This document shows, one piece after another, positions 48,831 to 58,200 of a stretch of 64,000 nt of DNA. Both the position numbers and the translations under genes were made by a program. Source of the DNA: Alcanivorax jadensis T9 (GTDB lineage: Bacteria > Pseudomonadota > Gammaproteobacteria > Pseudomonadales > Alcanivoracaceae); assembly GCF_000756655.1 (NCBI RefSeq), contig NZ_ARXU01000011.1, forward strand, positions 1-64,000, given 5' to 3'. The notes under the pieces are model-generated. The model had not been told where the DNA came from, did not search any database, and saw only the letters and a list, made by a program, of their open reading frames with translations. The stretch's first letter is position 1. Every line of letters begins with the position of its first letter.

Positions 48831-49373
48831 ATGGCGCGCTATCTGGGCCTGCTGTTTGCCTTGTTACTGACACCCGCGGTGCAGGCGGCGGACGGCTGTG
48901 CCGACGCCCTGGATACCACCGTCAGAAAGCTGCATTCCCAGCAAACGCTGGATCTCTGTGCCCTCACCCGCAACAAGCTGACGTTGGTGGTGAATACCGC
49001 CAGCCAGTGTGGCTACACCCCGCAGTTCAAGGATCTGGAGGCGCTGTACCAGACCTACCGGGAGCAGGGCCTGCTTGTGGTGGGCTTCCCCTCTGACGAC
49101 TTCCGCCAGGAGTTGAACAGTGAGTCCGATACCGCGGAAGTCTGTTATGTGAACTACGGCGTCACCTTCCCCATGGCCGCCACCAGTTCGGTCAAGGGCG
49201 ACAACGCCAACCCGGTATTCCGGGCCCTTGGTGCCGCCACCCAGGCGCCGGGCTGGAACTTCAACAAGTATCTGGTAGCGGCGGACGGCTCCGTTATTCG
49301 CCATTTCCCGGCAACGGCGGAGCCACGCGGTGGTGAGCTGGAAGCGGCCATCCGCGATGCATTGACCCGGTGA
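48831..49373 (+). CDS. periplasmic glutathione peroxidase-like protein
   Basis: This 180-residue protein has a signal peptide (ARYLGLLFALLLTPAVQA). A thioredoxin-fold glutathione peroxidase domain follows. The peroxidatic Cys is in VVNTASQCGYTPQF, where selenocysteine or cysteine sits in the family. GVTFPMAATSSVKG and the Asn/Trp partners in PGWNFNKYLV are present. It likely reduces lipid or organic peroxides with thioredoxin or glutathione. I chose ATG 48831 because GGAGAG is six bases upstream; the ATG at 48825 touches that site. Confidence 0.92.
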   Translation: MARYLGLLFALLLTPAVQAADGCADALDTTVRKLHSQQTLDLCALTRNKLTLVVNTASQCGYTPQFKDLEALYQTYREQGLLVVGFPSDDFRQELNSESDTAEVCYVNYGVTFPMAATSSVKGDNANPVFRALGAATQAPGWNFNKYLVAADGSVIRHFPATAEPRGGELEAAIRDALTR

Positions 49374-49442
49374 CCTGGGCAAGGAGGTAGATGCCTCCGG
49401 CAGAGGCTGATATTGTGAACGGTCACCCATTATTACCCGGCG

Positions 49443-49766
49443 GTGAGTCCTGTGAAGGTTCGCAGCAGCAAAGAACAGCAACGCCATCAGCTTGAGCGCG
49501 ATATGGAGCGCTATCTGTCCAAGGGCGGAGAGATCAAGGAGATCCCCCGTGGCGTCAGTGGTACCGATCCCGTGCACGGGAAAGGGCACCAGACTGTGCT
49601 GTTCAACGGCCCCCGCCAACCCCAGCGCACCGATCTGAGCCAGGTGGCCGCCACCATCGACGCGCGCAAGCACAAACCCCGCCGCCAACGACTCACCCAC
49701 CGCCCCACCCGCAAGCTGATTTATGATGATTTCGGAGAACCGTTACGCTGGGTGTGGCACGACTGA
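49443..49766 (+). CDS. hypothetical basic protein with SutA-like short motif
   Basis: This 107-residue protein starts at GTG and has no clear ribosome site. The N-terminal block LERDMERYLSKGGEIKEIPRGV resembles the ExxxAMxxFLxxGGKVxEI block at the C-terminal end of the RNA-polymerase-binding protein SutA of pseudomonads and of other small proteins. That similarity is from memory and short. The second half is basic (RKHKPRRQRLTHRPTRKL) and ends in DDFGEPLRWVWHD. No membrane segment is visible. It is 13 bp upstream of the dienelactone hydrolase gene. Confidence 0.65.
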   Translation: MSPVKVRSSKEQQRHQLERDMERYLSKGGEIKEIPRGVSGTDPVHGKGHQTVLFNGPRQPQRTDLSQVAATIDARKHKPRRQRLTHRPTRKLIYDDFGEPLRWVWHD

Positions 49767-49779
49767 AGAAGGATCTGCA

Positions 49780-50565
49780 ATGAAACGGCTTCTGCTGTTG
49801 GTATCCCTGTTTATGATGAGTCAGACCGCGTTCAGCGACATCATTGAAACCCCGGTCACCCTGCCCGACGATCTGGGCACCGGCGTCATGTACCTGAATG
49901 ACAAACAGAAAAAACCCGGGCCCGGGGTAATCGTGATCCACGAATGGTGGGGCCTGAACGATTACGCCCGCGATCGCGCCCGCATGCTGGCCCGGGCCGG
50001 TTATACCGCCCTGGCGGTAGACATGTATGGCACCGGCAAGGTGGCCACTCATCCGAAGGATGCGGAATCTTTCATGAAATCCGCCATGGCCGAGCCAGAA
50101 AAGATGAACGCCCGCTTCGAAGCCGCCCGCAAGATGATGCTGAAACAGCAGCAGGTAGAAGCAGGCCGTCTGTTCGCGATCGGCTACTGCTTTGGCGGTG
50201 GCGTGGTACTGAACCAGGCCCGCATGGGCACCGACCTGGCCGGCGTGGCCAGCTTCCATGGCACCCTGGGCACCGACACTCCCGCCCAACCGGGTGACAT
50301 CAAGGCGCGTATTCTCGCCGCCACCGGCCAGGCCGATCCGATGATTCCCGCCGAACAAGTCACCGGCTTCGTGAAGGAAATGACCGAGGCCGGCGCCGAC
50401 TTCCAGCTGCTCAGCTTCCCGGGCGTCAAGCACAGCTTCACCAATCCGAAGGCGGATGCGGTGGCAGAACGCTTCGACATGCCGGTGGGCTATGATGCCC
50501 ATGCGGACCAGGTGAGCTGGAAAGCGCTGGTGGATTTCATCGAACATAAATCCCACGCGGAATAA
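49780..50565 (+). CDS. periplasmic dienelactone hydrolase-family protein
   Basis: This 261-residue protein has a signal peptide (KRLLLLVSLFMMSQTAFS). The alpha/beta-hydrolase fold has GVIVIHEWWGLNDYARDRARMLA, nucleophile Cys in FAIGYCFGGGVV, the acid in ATGQADPMIP and the His in PGVKHSFTNP, the full Cys-Asp-His triad of the DLH family. AAGGA lies before the ATG. The natural substrate is unknown; many such proteins are general esterases. It precedes, but does not belong to, the guanidine operon. Confidence 0.93.
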   Translation: MKRLLLLVSLFMMSQTAFSDIIETPVTLPDDLGTGVMYLNDKQKKPGPGVIVIHEWWGLNDYARDRARMLARAGYTALAVDMYGTGKVATHPKDAESFMKSAMAEPEKMNARFEAARKMMLKQQQVEAGRLFAIGYCFGGGVVLNQARMGTDLAGVASFHGTLGTDTPAQPGDIKARILAATGQADPMIPAEQVTGFVKEMTEAGADFQLLSFPGVKHSFTNPKADAVAERFDMPVGYDAHADQVSWKALVDFIEHKSHAE

Positions 50566-50566
50566 G

Positions 50567-50583
50567 CGCACCAGTTAGGGGCA
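50567..50583 (+). promoter_or_regulatory. possible NtrC-type upstream site
   Basis: GCACCA-GTTA-GGGGCA matches the NtrC dyad TGCACCA-N4-TGGTGCA at most positions and lies about 100 bp upstream of the sigma-54-type promoter, a usual enhancer distance. It overlaps the following hairpin. Confidence 0.4.
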
Positions 50584-50602
50584 TTGCACAACGCAATGCC
50601 CC
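50578..50602. terminator. hairpin downstream of the dienelactone hydrolase
   Basis: GGGGCATTGC and GCAATGCCCC form a perfect 10-bp stem with loop ACAAC. There is no U-run. It may end the upstream transcript weakly or be part of an enhancer region. Confidence 0.5.
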
Positions 50603-50676
50603 GTCACTGCCCATCTTTCTGCCCGATTCGTTTTTCTTCTGTGCCAAACCCCCTGATTTTCCTCACTCTCACCACT

Positions 50677-50692
50677 TGGCATTCCCTTTGCT
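50677..50692 (+). promoter_or_regulatory. sigma-54 (RpoN) -24/-12 promoter of the guanidine operon
   Basis: TTGGCATTCCCTTTGCT fits YTGGCACG-N4-TTGCW at all but two positions. The GG (50678-50679) and GC (50690-50691) elements have the required spacing. Transcription would start near 50703, about 60 bases before the riboswitch aptamer. Confidence 0.75.
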
Positions 50693-50760
50693 TTACCAAA
50701 AGAAGAGGAATCGAATGGCCACGTTGCCATTAAGCACTCAATACAATTTGAACCAATAGA

Positions 50761-50894
50761 CCGCTAGGGTTCCGGTCGCCTGCGCCGACAGACAGCGTGC
50801 AGCCGATGCCTGGTCCGAGAGCAGTCGACCTTCTTGCAGTCGTTTCGCAGCACATGCGGCTGAAGGTTACACGGCGGGACAAAAGCCCGGGAGG
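50761..50894 (+). promoter_or_regulatory. guanidine-I (ykkC) riboswitch
   Basis: The conserved blocks of the guanidine-I class are present in order: CTAGGGTTCCGG (50764), TGGTCCGAGAGC (50811), ACGGCGGGAC (50871) and AAAAGCCCGGGAGG at the 3' end. The variable P1b/P2 stems lie between them. These aptamers bind free guanidinium and turn on export or degradation genes. The genes downstream (ABC importer, DUF1989 pair, carboxylase) are the classical degradative members of that regulon, so the call is well supported by context. The conserved GGGAGG end could itself act as a ribosome site for the short ORF that follows. Confidence 0.95.
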
Positions 50895-50899
50895 ACACG

Positions 50900-50971
50900 A
50901 TGACCGCGTTGTCATTGGATTCCTCATCGTCCGTAGCCAAGGAGGTCCGAGATGACCCTTTCCGTACGTAA
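50900..50971 (+). CDS. possible leader peptide ORF overlapping the aptamer exit
   Basis: This 23-codon frame (MTALSLDSSSSVAKEVRDDP...) starts five bases after GGGAGG at the 3' end of the riboswitch. It ends at TAA (50969-50971), 17 bases past the start codon of the binding-protein gene in another frame. Its ribosome site is therefore part of the aptamer. Translation would run across the ribosome site of the first operon gene (AAGGAGG), so the two could be coupled. No homologue is known to me, and it may be a chance frame. Confidence 0.4.
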   Translation: MTALSLDSSSSVAKEVRDDPFRT

Positions 50972-52016
50972 GACCGCTGCCGTTGCAGCACTTGTCCTGT
51001 CCACATCCCTGATGCCGGTCACCGCACTGGCCAAAGATTCCTTCAGCATTTGCTGGTCCATCTATGTGGGCTGGATGCCGTGGGATTACGGTGCCCAACA
51101 GAAGATCGTCGACAAGTGGGCCGACAAGTACGACATCGAGATTGATGTAGTACAGATCAACGACTACGTGGAATCCATCAACCAGTACACTGCCGGTGCC
51201 TATGACGGCTGCGCCATGACCAACATGGATGCGTTGACCATTCCCGCCGCCGGCGGCGTGGATTCCACCGCCCTGATCGTGGGTGACTTCTCCAACGGTA
51301 ACGACGGCGTGGTCCTCAAAGGCACCGACAAGCTGGCCGACATCAAGGGCCAGCAGGTCAACCTGGTGGAACTGTCGGTCTCCCACTACCTGCTGGCCCG
51401 TGCCCTGGAAACCGTGGGGCTGACTGAGCGCGACCTGACCGTGGTGAATACCTCGGATGCGGATCTGGTGTCCGCCTTCACCACCAAAGGCGTCACCGCC
51501 GTGGCTACCTGGAACCCGCTGCTCAGCGAAATCACTGCCATGCCGGACAGCCACAAGGTGTTCGACTCCGCGCAGATCCCTGGTGAAATCATCGACCTGA
51601 TGGTGGTCAACACCGACACCCTGGAAGCCAACCCGGATTTCGGTAAGGCGCTGACCGGTGCCTGGTACGAGATCATGGCCACCATGTCCGCCGATGATGA
51701 GGCCGGCAAGGCCGCCCGTACCTTCATGGCCAATGCCTCCGGTACCGACCTGGCCGGCTATGAAGCCCAGCTGGATTCCACCCGCATGTTCTACCAGCCC
51801 GCCGAGGCCGTGGCCTTCGTCAACAGCCCGGCACTGAAAGACACCATGCAGAAGGTGGCGGAATTTTCCTTCCAGCACGGCTTGTTGGGTGAAGGCGCTC
51901 CGGATGCCGGCTTTGTGGGTATCGAAACCCCGGCGGGCATCTATGGCAGCGACAGCAATGTAACGCTGCGCTTTATCCCGGATTACATGGCCATGGCAGC
52001 AGAAGGAAAGCTGTAA
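50952..52016 (+). CDS. ABC importer substrate-binding protein (urea/guanidine carboxylase-associated)
   Basis: This 354-residue protein has a signal peptide (TLSVRKTAAVAALVLSTSLMPVTALA). A NMT1/TauA-like periplasmic fold follows, starting DSFSICWSIYVGWMPWDYGAQQKIVDKWA. It fits the 'putative urea ABC transporter' binding proteins that travel with urea carboxylase. AAGGAGG lies six bases before the ATG. It is first in the operon after the riboswitch. The natural ligand in this context is likely guanidine or a guanidine-yielding compound (inference from the riboswitch and carboxylase). Confidence 0.9.
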   Translation: MTLSVRKTAAVAALVLSTSLMPVTALAKDSFSICWSIYVGWMPWDYGAQQKIVDKWADKYDIEIDVVQINDYVESINQYTAGAYDGCAMTNMDALTIPAAGGVDSTALIVGDFSNGNDGVVLKGTDKLADIKGQQVNLVELSVSHYLLARALETVGLTERDLTVVNTSDADLVSAFTTKGVTAVATWNPLLSEITAMPDSHKVFDSAQIPGEIIDLMVVNTDTLEANPDFGKALTGAWYEIMATMSADDEAGKAARTFMANASGTDLAGYEAQLDSTRMFYQPAEAVAFVNSPALKDTMQKVAEFSFQHGLLGEGAPDAGFVGIETPAGIYGSDSNVTLRFIPDYMAMAAEGKL

Positions 52017-52100
52017 CACCGCAAACACGTCGCACGCTGGCACGCACCACGCCAGCGTGCGGGGTCCGGCCTGTTGCGAATTCAATCACCGGGAATTGCC

Positions 52101-52919
52101 ATGAAAAAACTGATCAACCGTCAACCGGGACGTGTCGGTGCCTGGGCACTGGGCCTGCTGCCCTTCGTGCTGCTGCTGATTGTCTATATGGTGGCCTCCG
52201 ATGCACGCCTGACGGAAAACCCCAACGACAAATTGCTGCCGGCGCTGGGCAGTTTTGTGGATGCCATCCAGCGTATGGCATTCGAACCCAGCAAGCGCAG
52301 CGGCGACTATCTGTTGCTGAACGACACCCTGGCCAGCCTGCAACGGCTTGGCATCGGTGTGGCCATCAGTGCGCTGGTTGCCCTGGTGGTGGGGATCGGC
52401 AACGGCACCATTCCCTATATCCGCTCGACCCTGTCACCGCTGGTGACCGGCCTGTCACTGGTACCGCCCATGGCGATCCTGCCGGTGCTGTTCATTATTT
52501 TCGGCCTGGGTGAACTGGCCAAGGTAATGCTGATCATCATCGGCATTACACCCTTTCTGATTCGTGATCTGCAGCAACGGGCGTTGGAAATTCCGGAAGA
52601 GCAGATCATCAAGCTGCAAACCCTGGGCGCCAATACCTGGCAGATCATTACCCGCCTGGTATGGCCGCAACTGATGCCGCGATTGATCGGCGCCGTGCGG
52701 TTGTCCCTGGGCCCGGCCTGGCTGTTCCTGATCGCCGCCGAGGCCATCGCCGCCACCGAAGGGCTGGGCTATCGCATCTTCCTGGTACGGCGCTATCTGG
52801 CCATGGATGTGATTCTGCCCTATGTGGTGTGGATCACCCTGCTGGCCTTTGCCATCGACTTTCTTCTGCGTCGTTACTCGCAATGGCGCTACCCCTGGTT
52901 CCATCAACAGGCTCATTAA
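52101..52919 (+). CDS. ABC importer permease
   Basis: This 272-residue protein of the SsuC/TauC-type permease family has six hydrophobic helices. The EAA-like cytoplasmic loop is in EEQIIKLQTLGANTWQIITRLVWPQLMPRLIGA. I start at ATG 52101 (MKKLINRQ); a TTG at 52074 is less likely. It follows the binding protein by 84 bp and precedes the ATPase by 15 bp. It forms a homodimer channel with the ATPase (family knowledge). Confidence 0.92.
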   Translation: MKKLINRQPGRVGAWALGLLPFVLLLIVYMVASDARLTENPNDKLLPALGSFVDAIQRMAFEPSKRSGDYLLLNDTLASLQRLGIGVAISALVALVVGIGNGTIPYIRSTLSPLVTGLSLVPPMAILPVLFIIFGLGELAKVMLIIIGITPFLIRDLQQRALEIPEEQIIKLQTLGANTWQIITRLVWPQLMPRLIGAVRLSLGPAWLFLIAAEAIAATEGLGYRIFLVRRYLAMDVILPYVVWITLLAFAIDFLLRRYSQWRYPWFHQQAH

Positions 52920-52934
52920 GGGAGATCCGTGGTA

Positions 52935-53726
52935 ATGGCTATCATCGAAATGAAAAACCTGTGGAAGGAATACGGCGACCAGGTAGTGCTGGAACGCCTC
53001 AACGCCACCGTCCAGGAAGGTGAGTTCGTCACCATCGTCGGCGCCTCCGGCTGTGGCAAAACCTCCTTCCTGAAACTGCTGCTGGGCACCGAACAGGCCA
53101 GCCGTGGTGAACTGCTGCTGGATGGGCAGCCCCTGCCCGGCGAACCGGACGATAGTCGTGGCATCGTGTTCCAGCGCTACTCGGTACTCAACCATCTGAC
53201 CGCCCTGGAAAACGTCATGCTCGGCGGCGAACTGCAGCACAGCCCCTGGCTGGGTTTCAGTTTTGGCAAGCGTCGCAAGCAACTACAAAAAGACGCCCTG
53301 GCCATGCTGGAAAGCGTGGGCCTCAGCCACGCCGTGGACAAATACCCCCATGAACTCTCCGGCGGCATGCAACAACGGCTGGCCCTGGCTCAGGCGCTGA
53401 TCAAGAAACCCCGCATCCTGCTGCTGGACGAACCCTTCGGCGCCCTGGACCCGGGCATTCGTGCCGACATGCACAAGCTGGTGCTGTCGCTGTGGAAAGA
53501 ACAGCGACTCACCGTGTTCATGATCACTCATGACATCAACGAAGGCTTTTACCTGGGTACCCGGCTGTGGGTGTTCGACAAGCCCCGCCTGGACCCGCAG
53601 GCCCCCGGTGCCTATGGCGCCCGGGTGACCTACGACCTGCCGGTGGGTGATTGCGAAAGCGGCACCCTGACAAACATAAATCGAAGCGTGGGCAATACCA
53701 GCCGCGTTCTCCACGACATCCTCTAA
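52935..53726 (+). CDS. ABC importer ATPase
   Basis: This 263-residue ATPase has Walker A VGASGCGKTS, Q-loop, signature ELSGGMQQRLALAQ and Walker B RILLLDEPFGALDPG, with the switch His in FMITHDINEGF. It resembles SsuB/TauB. GGGAG precedes two in-frame starts (GTG 52929 and ATG 52935); I take the ATG. A C-terminal extension of about 50 residues (FDKPRLDPQAPGAYGARVTYDLPVG) is typical of the urea-carboxylase-linked ATPases. It is 10 bp upstream of the first DUF1989 gene. Confidence 0.93.
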   Translation: MAIIEMKNLWKEYGDQVVLERLNATVQEGEFVTIVGASGCGKTSFLKLLLGTEQASRGELLLDGQPLPGEPDDSRGIVFQRYSVLNHLTALENVMLGGELQHSPWLGFSFGKRRKQLQKDALAMLESVGLSHAVDKYPHELSGGMQQRLALAQALIKKPRILLLDEPFGALDPGIRADMHKLVLSLWKEQRLTVFMITHDINEGFYLGTRLWVFDKPRLDPQAPGAYGARVTYDLPVGDCESGTLTNINRSVGNTSRVLHDIL

Positions 53727-53736
53727 GGAGCGCCTG

Positions 53737-54453
53737 ATGAGCGACAGTCTTTACACCACCATCCTGCCCGGCAGCGCCCACTGGTCGATGCGGGTACGCC
53801 GTGGCATGCAACTGCGATTTACCGACGTGGAAGGTGGCGCCAACTTGGCCCTGCTGATGTACAACCCGGAAGACCTGCTGGAACGCTACAACGCCCCGGA
53901 CACCTTGAAAGGCCAGCACACCTTCAAGCTGACCCGGGGCAACTGCCTCTACTCGGACATGGGCCGGGTGTTTGCCTCCATGGTCGACGATGATTTCGGC
54001 TGGCACGACACCGTCTGCGGCACGCTCAGCGAAAAAAGCCTGAAGGAAAAATATCAGGTGCGCTCCTACCAGGATTGTCACAACCAGTGGACCCTGAGTG
54101 GCGAACACAGCTTCCTTACCGAACTGGCCAAGTACGGCCTGGGCGAAAGGGACCTGGCCGCCAACCTGAATCTTTTTTCCAAAGTCATCACCGACGATGA
54201 CGGCAACCTGGTCTTCGATGCCAGCGCCGCCCGCGCCGGTGCCAGCGTCACCCTGCGCTTCGAGATGGACACCCTGGTGATCCTGCATACCTGCCCGCAC
54301 CCGCTGAACCCGGCGGCAGACTATCCGATGAAACCAGTACAGGTGGAGATGCTCAAAGCCGCCCCACTGAGCGACGACGATTACTGCAAACACTTCCGCC
54401 CGGAAAATGGCCGCGCCTTCGAGAACAATCGTCTGTACCACCTGGGTGTGTAA
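53737..54453 (+). CDS. DUF1989 protein, carboxyguanidine deiminase subunit type (first copy)
   Basis: This 238-residue protein belongs to the urea-carboxylase-associated DUF1989 family (UAAP). It has RFTDVEGGANLALLMYNPEDLLERYNAPDTLKGQ, HDTVCGTLSEKSLKEKY and SYQDCHNQWTLSGEHSFL, with the conserved Cys and His cluster that may bind metal. The pair of such proteins has been shown in pseudomonads to deiminate carboxyguanidine to allophanate (family knowledge). GGAG precedes the ATG. It works with the next gene as a likely heterodimer. Confidence 0.9.
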   Translation: MSDSLYTTILPGSAHWSMRVRRGMQLRFTDVEGGANLALLMYNPEDLLERYNAPDTLKGQHTFKLTRGNCLYSDMGRVFASMVDDDFGWHDTVCGTLSEKSLKEKYQVRSYQDCHNQWTLSGEHSFLTELAKYGLGERDLAANLNLFSKVITDDDGNLVFDASAARAGASVTLRFEMDTLVILHTCPHPLNPAADYPMKPVQVEMLKAAPLSDDDYCKHFRPENGRAFENNRLYHLGV

Positions 54454-54462
54454 CCCGCTCCT

Positions 54463-54488
54463 GTAGGAGCGCCTCTCGAGGCGCGATA
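54463..54488. repeat. REP half element
   Basis: GTAGGAGCGCCTCTCGAGGCGCGATAA is a single REP arm (inner palindrome CGCCTC/GAGGCG) in the 58-bp gap between the two DUF1989 genes. Confidence 0.7.
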
Positions 54489-54511
54489 ACCAAGGCAAGA
54501 AAGGATCCACC

Positions 54512-55153
54512 ATGATCAAAGAAAGCCACCGACAACCGGAACAGGCCAGCTTCCGTGAAGTGGTCGCCGCCGGGGATTACTTCATTCACACGGTAAAAAA
54601 AGGCCAGACCGTTCGCCTGCTCGATCTGCAAGGCAACCAGGCCGCCGACACCCTTTTCTACAGCGCTGCCGACCCGGCGGAACGCTACAGCGCCATGGAC
54701 ACCATTCGCGAGCAGGGCAACGTCTACCTCACTGCCGGTAGCGTGCTGATGTCCAACCGCATCAACCCGCTGCTGGAAATCGTCGCCGATACCTGTGGTC
54801 GCCACGACACCCTCGGCGGCGCCTGTGCCACGGAAAGCAACACGGTGCGCTACGACCTGGAAAAGCGCTGCATGCATGCCTGCCGGGACAGCTGGATGCT
54901 GGCCGTCAACCAGCACCCGGAGTTTGATCTGGGCAAACGGGACATCACCCATAACATCAACTTCTTCATGAATGTGCCGGTCACCGCCGACGGCGGCCTC
55001 ACCTTCGAGGACGGCATTTCCGCCCCGGGAAAATATGTGGAACTGACCGCCTGCATGGATGTGGTGATGCTGATTTCCAACTGCCCGCAGCTCAACAACC
55101 CCTGCAACGGCTACAACCCCACACCCATTGAAGTGCTGATCTGGAACCATTGA
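54512..55153 (+). CDS. DUF1989 protein, carboxyguanidine deiminase subunit type (second copy)
   Basis: This 213-residue paralogue of the preceding gene has [75 protein letters not shown] and [22 protein letters not shown]. The Cys/His set ([24 protein letters not shown]) is strongly conserved in the family. AAGGA precedes the ATG. It acts with the first copy, upstream of the carboxylase, in the order usual for such operons. Confidence 0.9.
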   Translation: MIKESHRQPEQASFREVVAAGDYFIHTVKKGQTVRLLDLQGNQAADTLFYSAADPAERYSAMDTIREQGNVYLTAGSVLMSNRINPLLEIVADTCGRHDTLGGACATESNTVRYDLEKRCMHACRDSWMLAVNQHPEFDLGKRDITHNINFFMNVPVTADGGLTFEDGISAPGKYVELTACMDVVMLISNCPQLNNPCNGYNPTPIEVLIWNH

Positions 55154-55244
55154 TTCTGATTGATCCGCACTTCCCCGGGGACGACCCCGGCGGCCAGAGA
55201 ACGCAATGACGGGACGACCCGTCAGCCGTCAAAGAGACATCGCC

Positions 55245-58200
55245 ATGTTCAACAAAGTGTTGATTGCCAATCGCGGCGCCATTGCCACCCGTGTTATTGC
55301 CACCCTGAAAAAACTCGGCGTTACCGCCGTGGCCGTCTATGCGGAAGCAGACCGGGATTCCCTGCATGTGACCCAGGCCGACGAGGCCTACTGTCTGGGT
55401 GAAGGCAGCGCCCGCGACACCTATCTGAATCAGGATGCCCTGTTTGCCCTGATGGAACAGCACGGCATCGAGGCGGTGCACCCGGGCTACGGGTTTCTCA
55501 GTGAAAACCCGGATTTTGTGCAGGGCTGCGAAGCCCGTGGCATTGCCTTTATCGGCCCGACGCCACAACAGATGGACACCTTCGGCCTGAAACACACCGC
55601 CCGTGCCCTGGCAGAAAACACCGGCGTTCCCTTGCTGCCCGGTACCGACCTTCTCACCGACAAAAAGGCTGCCCTGACAGCGGCAGACCAGGTCGGCTAC
55701 CCGGTGATGCTGAAAAGCACCGCCGGTGGTGGCGGCATCGGCATGCAGATCTGTGAGAACGCCGCCAGTCTGGACAAGGCCTGGGACACGGTACGTCGCC
55801 TGAGCGCCAATAACTTTTCCAACGATGGCGTTTTTATCGAAAAATATATCGCCCGTGCTCGCCATATCGAGGTGCAGGTTTTCGGTGACGGCCAGGGCCA
55901 TGCGGTCACCCTCGGCGAGCGCGACTGCTCCGCCCAGCGACGCCACCAGAAAGTGCTGGAAGAAACTCCCGCGCCCAACCTGCCCGATGCCGTTCGCAGC
56001 GAACTGCAGGCCACCGCCAAAACGCTGATGGAAGCGGTCCGCTACCGTAACGCCGGCACCGTGGAATTTATTCTCGACCAGGACAGCAACGCCTTTTATT
56101 TCCTGGAAGTGAATACCCGCCTGCAAGTGGAGCACGGCGTCACCGAACAGGTTTACGGCGTAGACCTGGTGGAGTGGATGCTGAAACTAGCCGCCGGCGA
56201 GTTGCCCTCGCTGGAGAGCCTGGCCGCCACCCTGACAGTCTGTGGCCATGCCATCCAGGCACGGTTGTATGCGGAAGACCCGAACAAGGATTTCCAGCCC
56301 AGCGCCGGCCTGCTTACCGCCGTCACCTTTCCCCTGGCCGATGGCAATGCCCTGCGTATTGATCACTGGATCGAAGCCGGACTCACCGTCTCTCCACTGT
56401 TCGATCCCATGTTGGCCAAGGTGATTGTTCATGAAGCCAGCCGCGACGCAGCGCTGGCCGCACTGGACAAGAGTCTGGAAGAAACCTGCATCGAAGGCAT
56501 CGAAACCAATCGCGATTATCTGCGCAGCATTCTTGCCGACCCGGTGTTTGCCGACGGGCAGATGACTACCCGCTACCTGAATGACTTTCGCTACCAGCCG
56601 TTCACCCTGGATGTACTGGCCGGCGGCACCCTGACTACAGTGCAGGATTACCCCGGCCGCAGTGGTTACTGGCCGGTGGGCGTACCGCCATCTGGCCCGT
56701 TCGATGCCCTGAGTTTTCGTTTGGCCAATCGCCTGCTGGGCAACGAGGAAAAGGCAGCGGGGCTGGAGTTCACTCTCAACGGCCCGACCCTGAAATTTAA
56801 TCAGGCCACCCGCATCGCCCTCACCGGCGCAGACATGCAGGCAACCCTGGATGGCAACCCGGTTCCCGGCTATACCGCCATTGCCATACAGCCGGGCCAG
56901 ACCCTGAAGCTGGGCAAGGTAGTCGGCGAGGGGGCCCGTGCCTACCTGGCCATTGCCGGCGGCATCCAGTGCTCTCCCTATCTGGGCTCGCGCAGCACCT
57001 TTACCCTGGGTCAGTTCGGTGGCCATGGTGGCCGCGCCCTGCGCACCGGGGATGTGCTGCATTTCTCTCCCGACAACGGGACGGACAGCGATCTTGAGGT
57101 ACCGGAGACGCTGAAACCCTCACTGAACAACCAGTGGACCCTGCGAGTGATCTACGGCCCCCACGGTGCGCCGGACTTCTTTACCGACGACGACATGGCC
57201 ATGTTCTTCAGCACGGACTGGCAGGTGCACTACAACTCCAGCCGCACCGGTGTGCGCCTGGTGGGTCCCAAACCCGGCTGGGCACGCAGCGACGGCGGCG
57301 AAGCCGGCATGCACCCGTCCAACATCCATGACAATGCCTACGCCGTGGGCACGGTGGATTTCACCGGTGACATGCCGGTGATTCTGGGCCCGGACGGACC
57401 CTCCCTGGGCGGCTTTGTCTGCCCGGCCACGGTGATTCTGGCGGACCGCTGGAAACTGGGCCAGCTCAAGGCCGGCGATACCTTGCGCTTTGAGGCCATC
57501 AGCCTGGCCGATGCGGATGCACTGGCCGCAGAACAGGACGCCTGTGTGGCCGCCTTGAGCGCACCGGAACAACAAGTCAGCCCGGCGCCGATCACCACCC
57601 CGATTCTCAACCGCCTGAGCGAAAGCGACGCCGGAGTGGAGGTGGTCTACCGAGCCGCCGGCGACCGTTACCTGTTAGTGGAATACGGCCCCTTGGTGCT
57701 GGACCTGCGCCTGCGTTTCCGTGCCCATGCGTTGATGCTATGGCTGCAGGAACAGCAACTGGATGGCGTCATCGAACTGACCCCGGGCATTCGCTCCCTG
57801 CAGATTCATTTCGATCCGCGGCAACTGCCCCGCACAGAACTGCTGGAAACACTGGCCCAGGCAGAACATGCCCTGCAACAGCAGGACGATCTGGAAGTGC
57901 CCTCGCGCATCGTGCATATCCCGCTGAGCTGGGATGACGAGGCCTGCCATCAAGCCATCGAAAAATACATGCAGTCGGTGCGCAAGGACGCTCCCTGGTG
58001 TCCGTCCAATCTGGAATTCATTCGCCGCATCAACGGCCTCGACAGCATTGATGACGTTAAGAAAATTCTGTTCAGTGCCCGCTATGTGGTGATGGGCCTG
58101 GGCGATGTGTATCTGGGTGCACCGGTGGCAACGCCTTACGACCCTCGCCACCGGCTGGTGACCACCAAGTACAACCCGGCCCGCACCTGGACCGTGGAAA

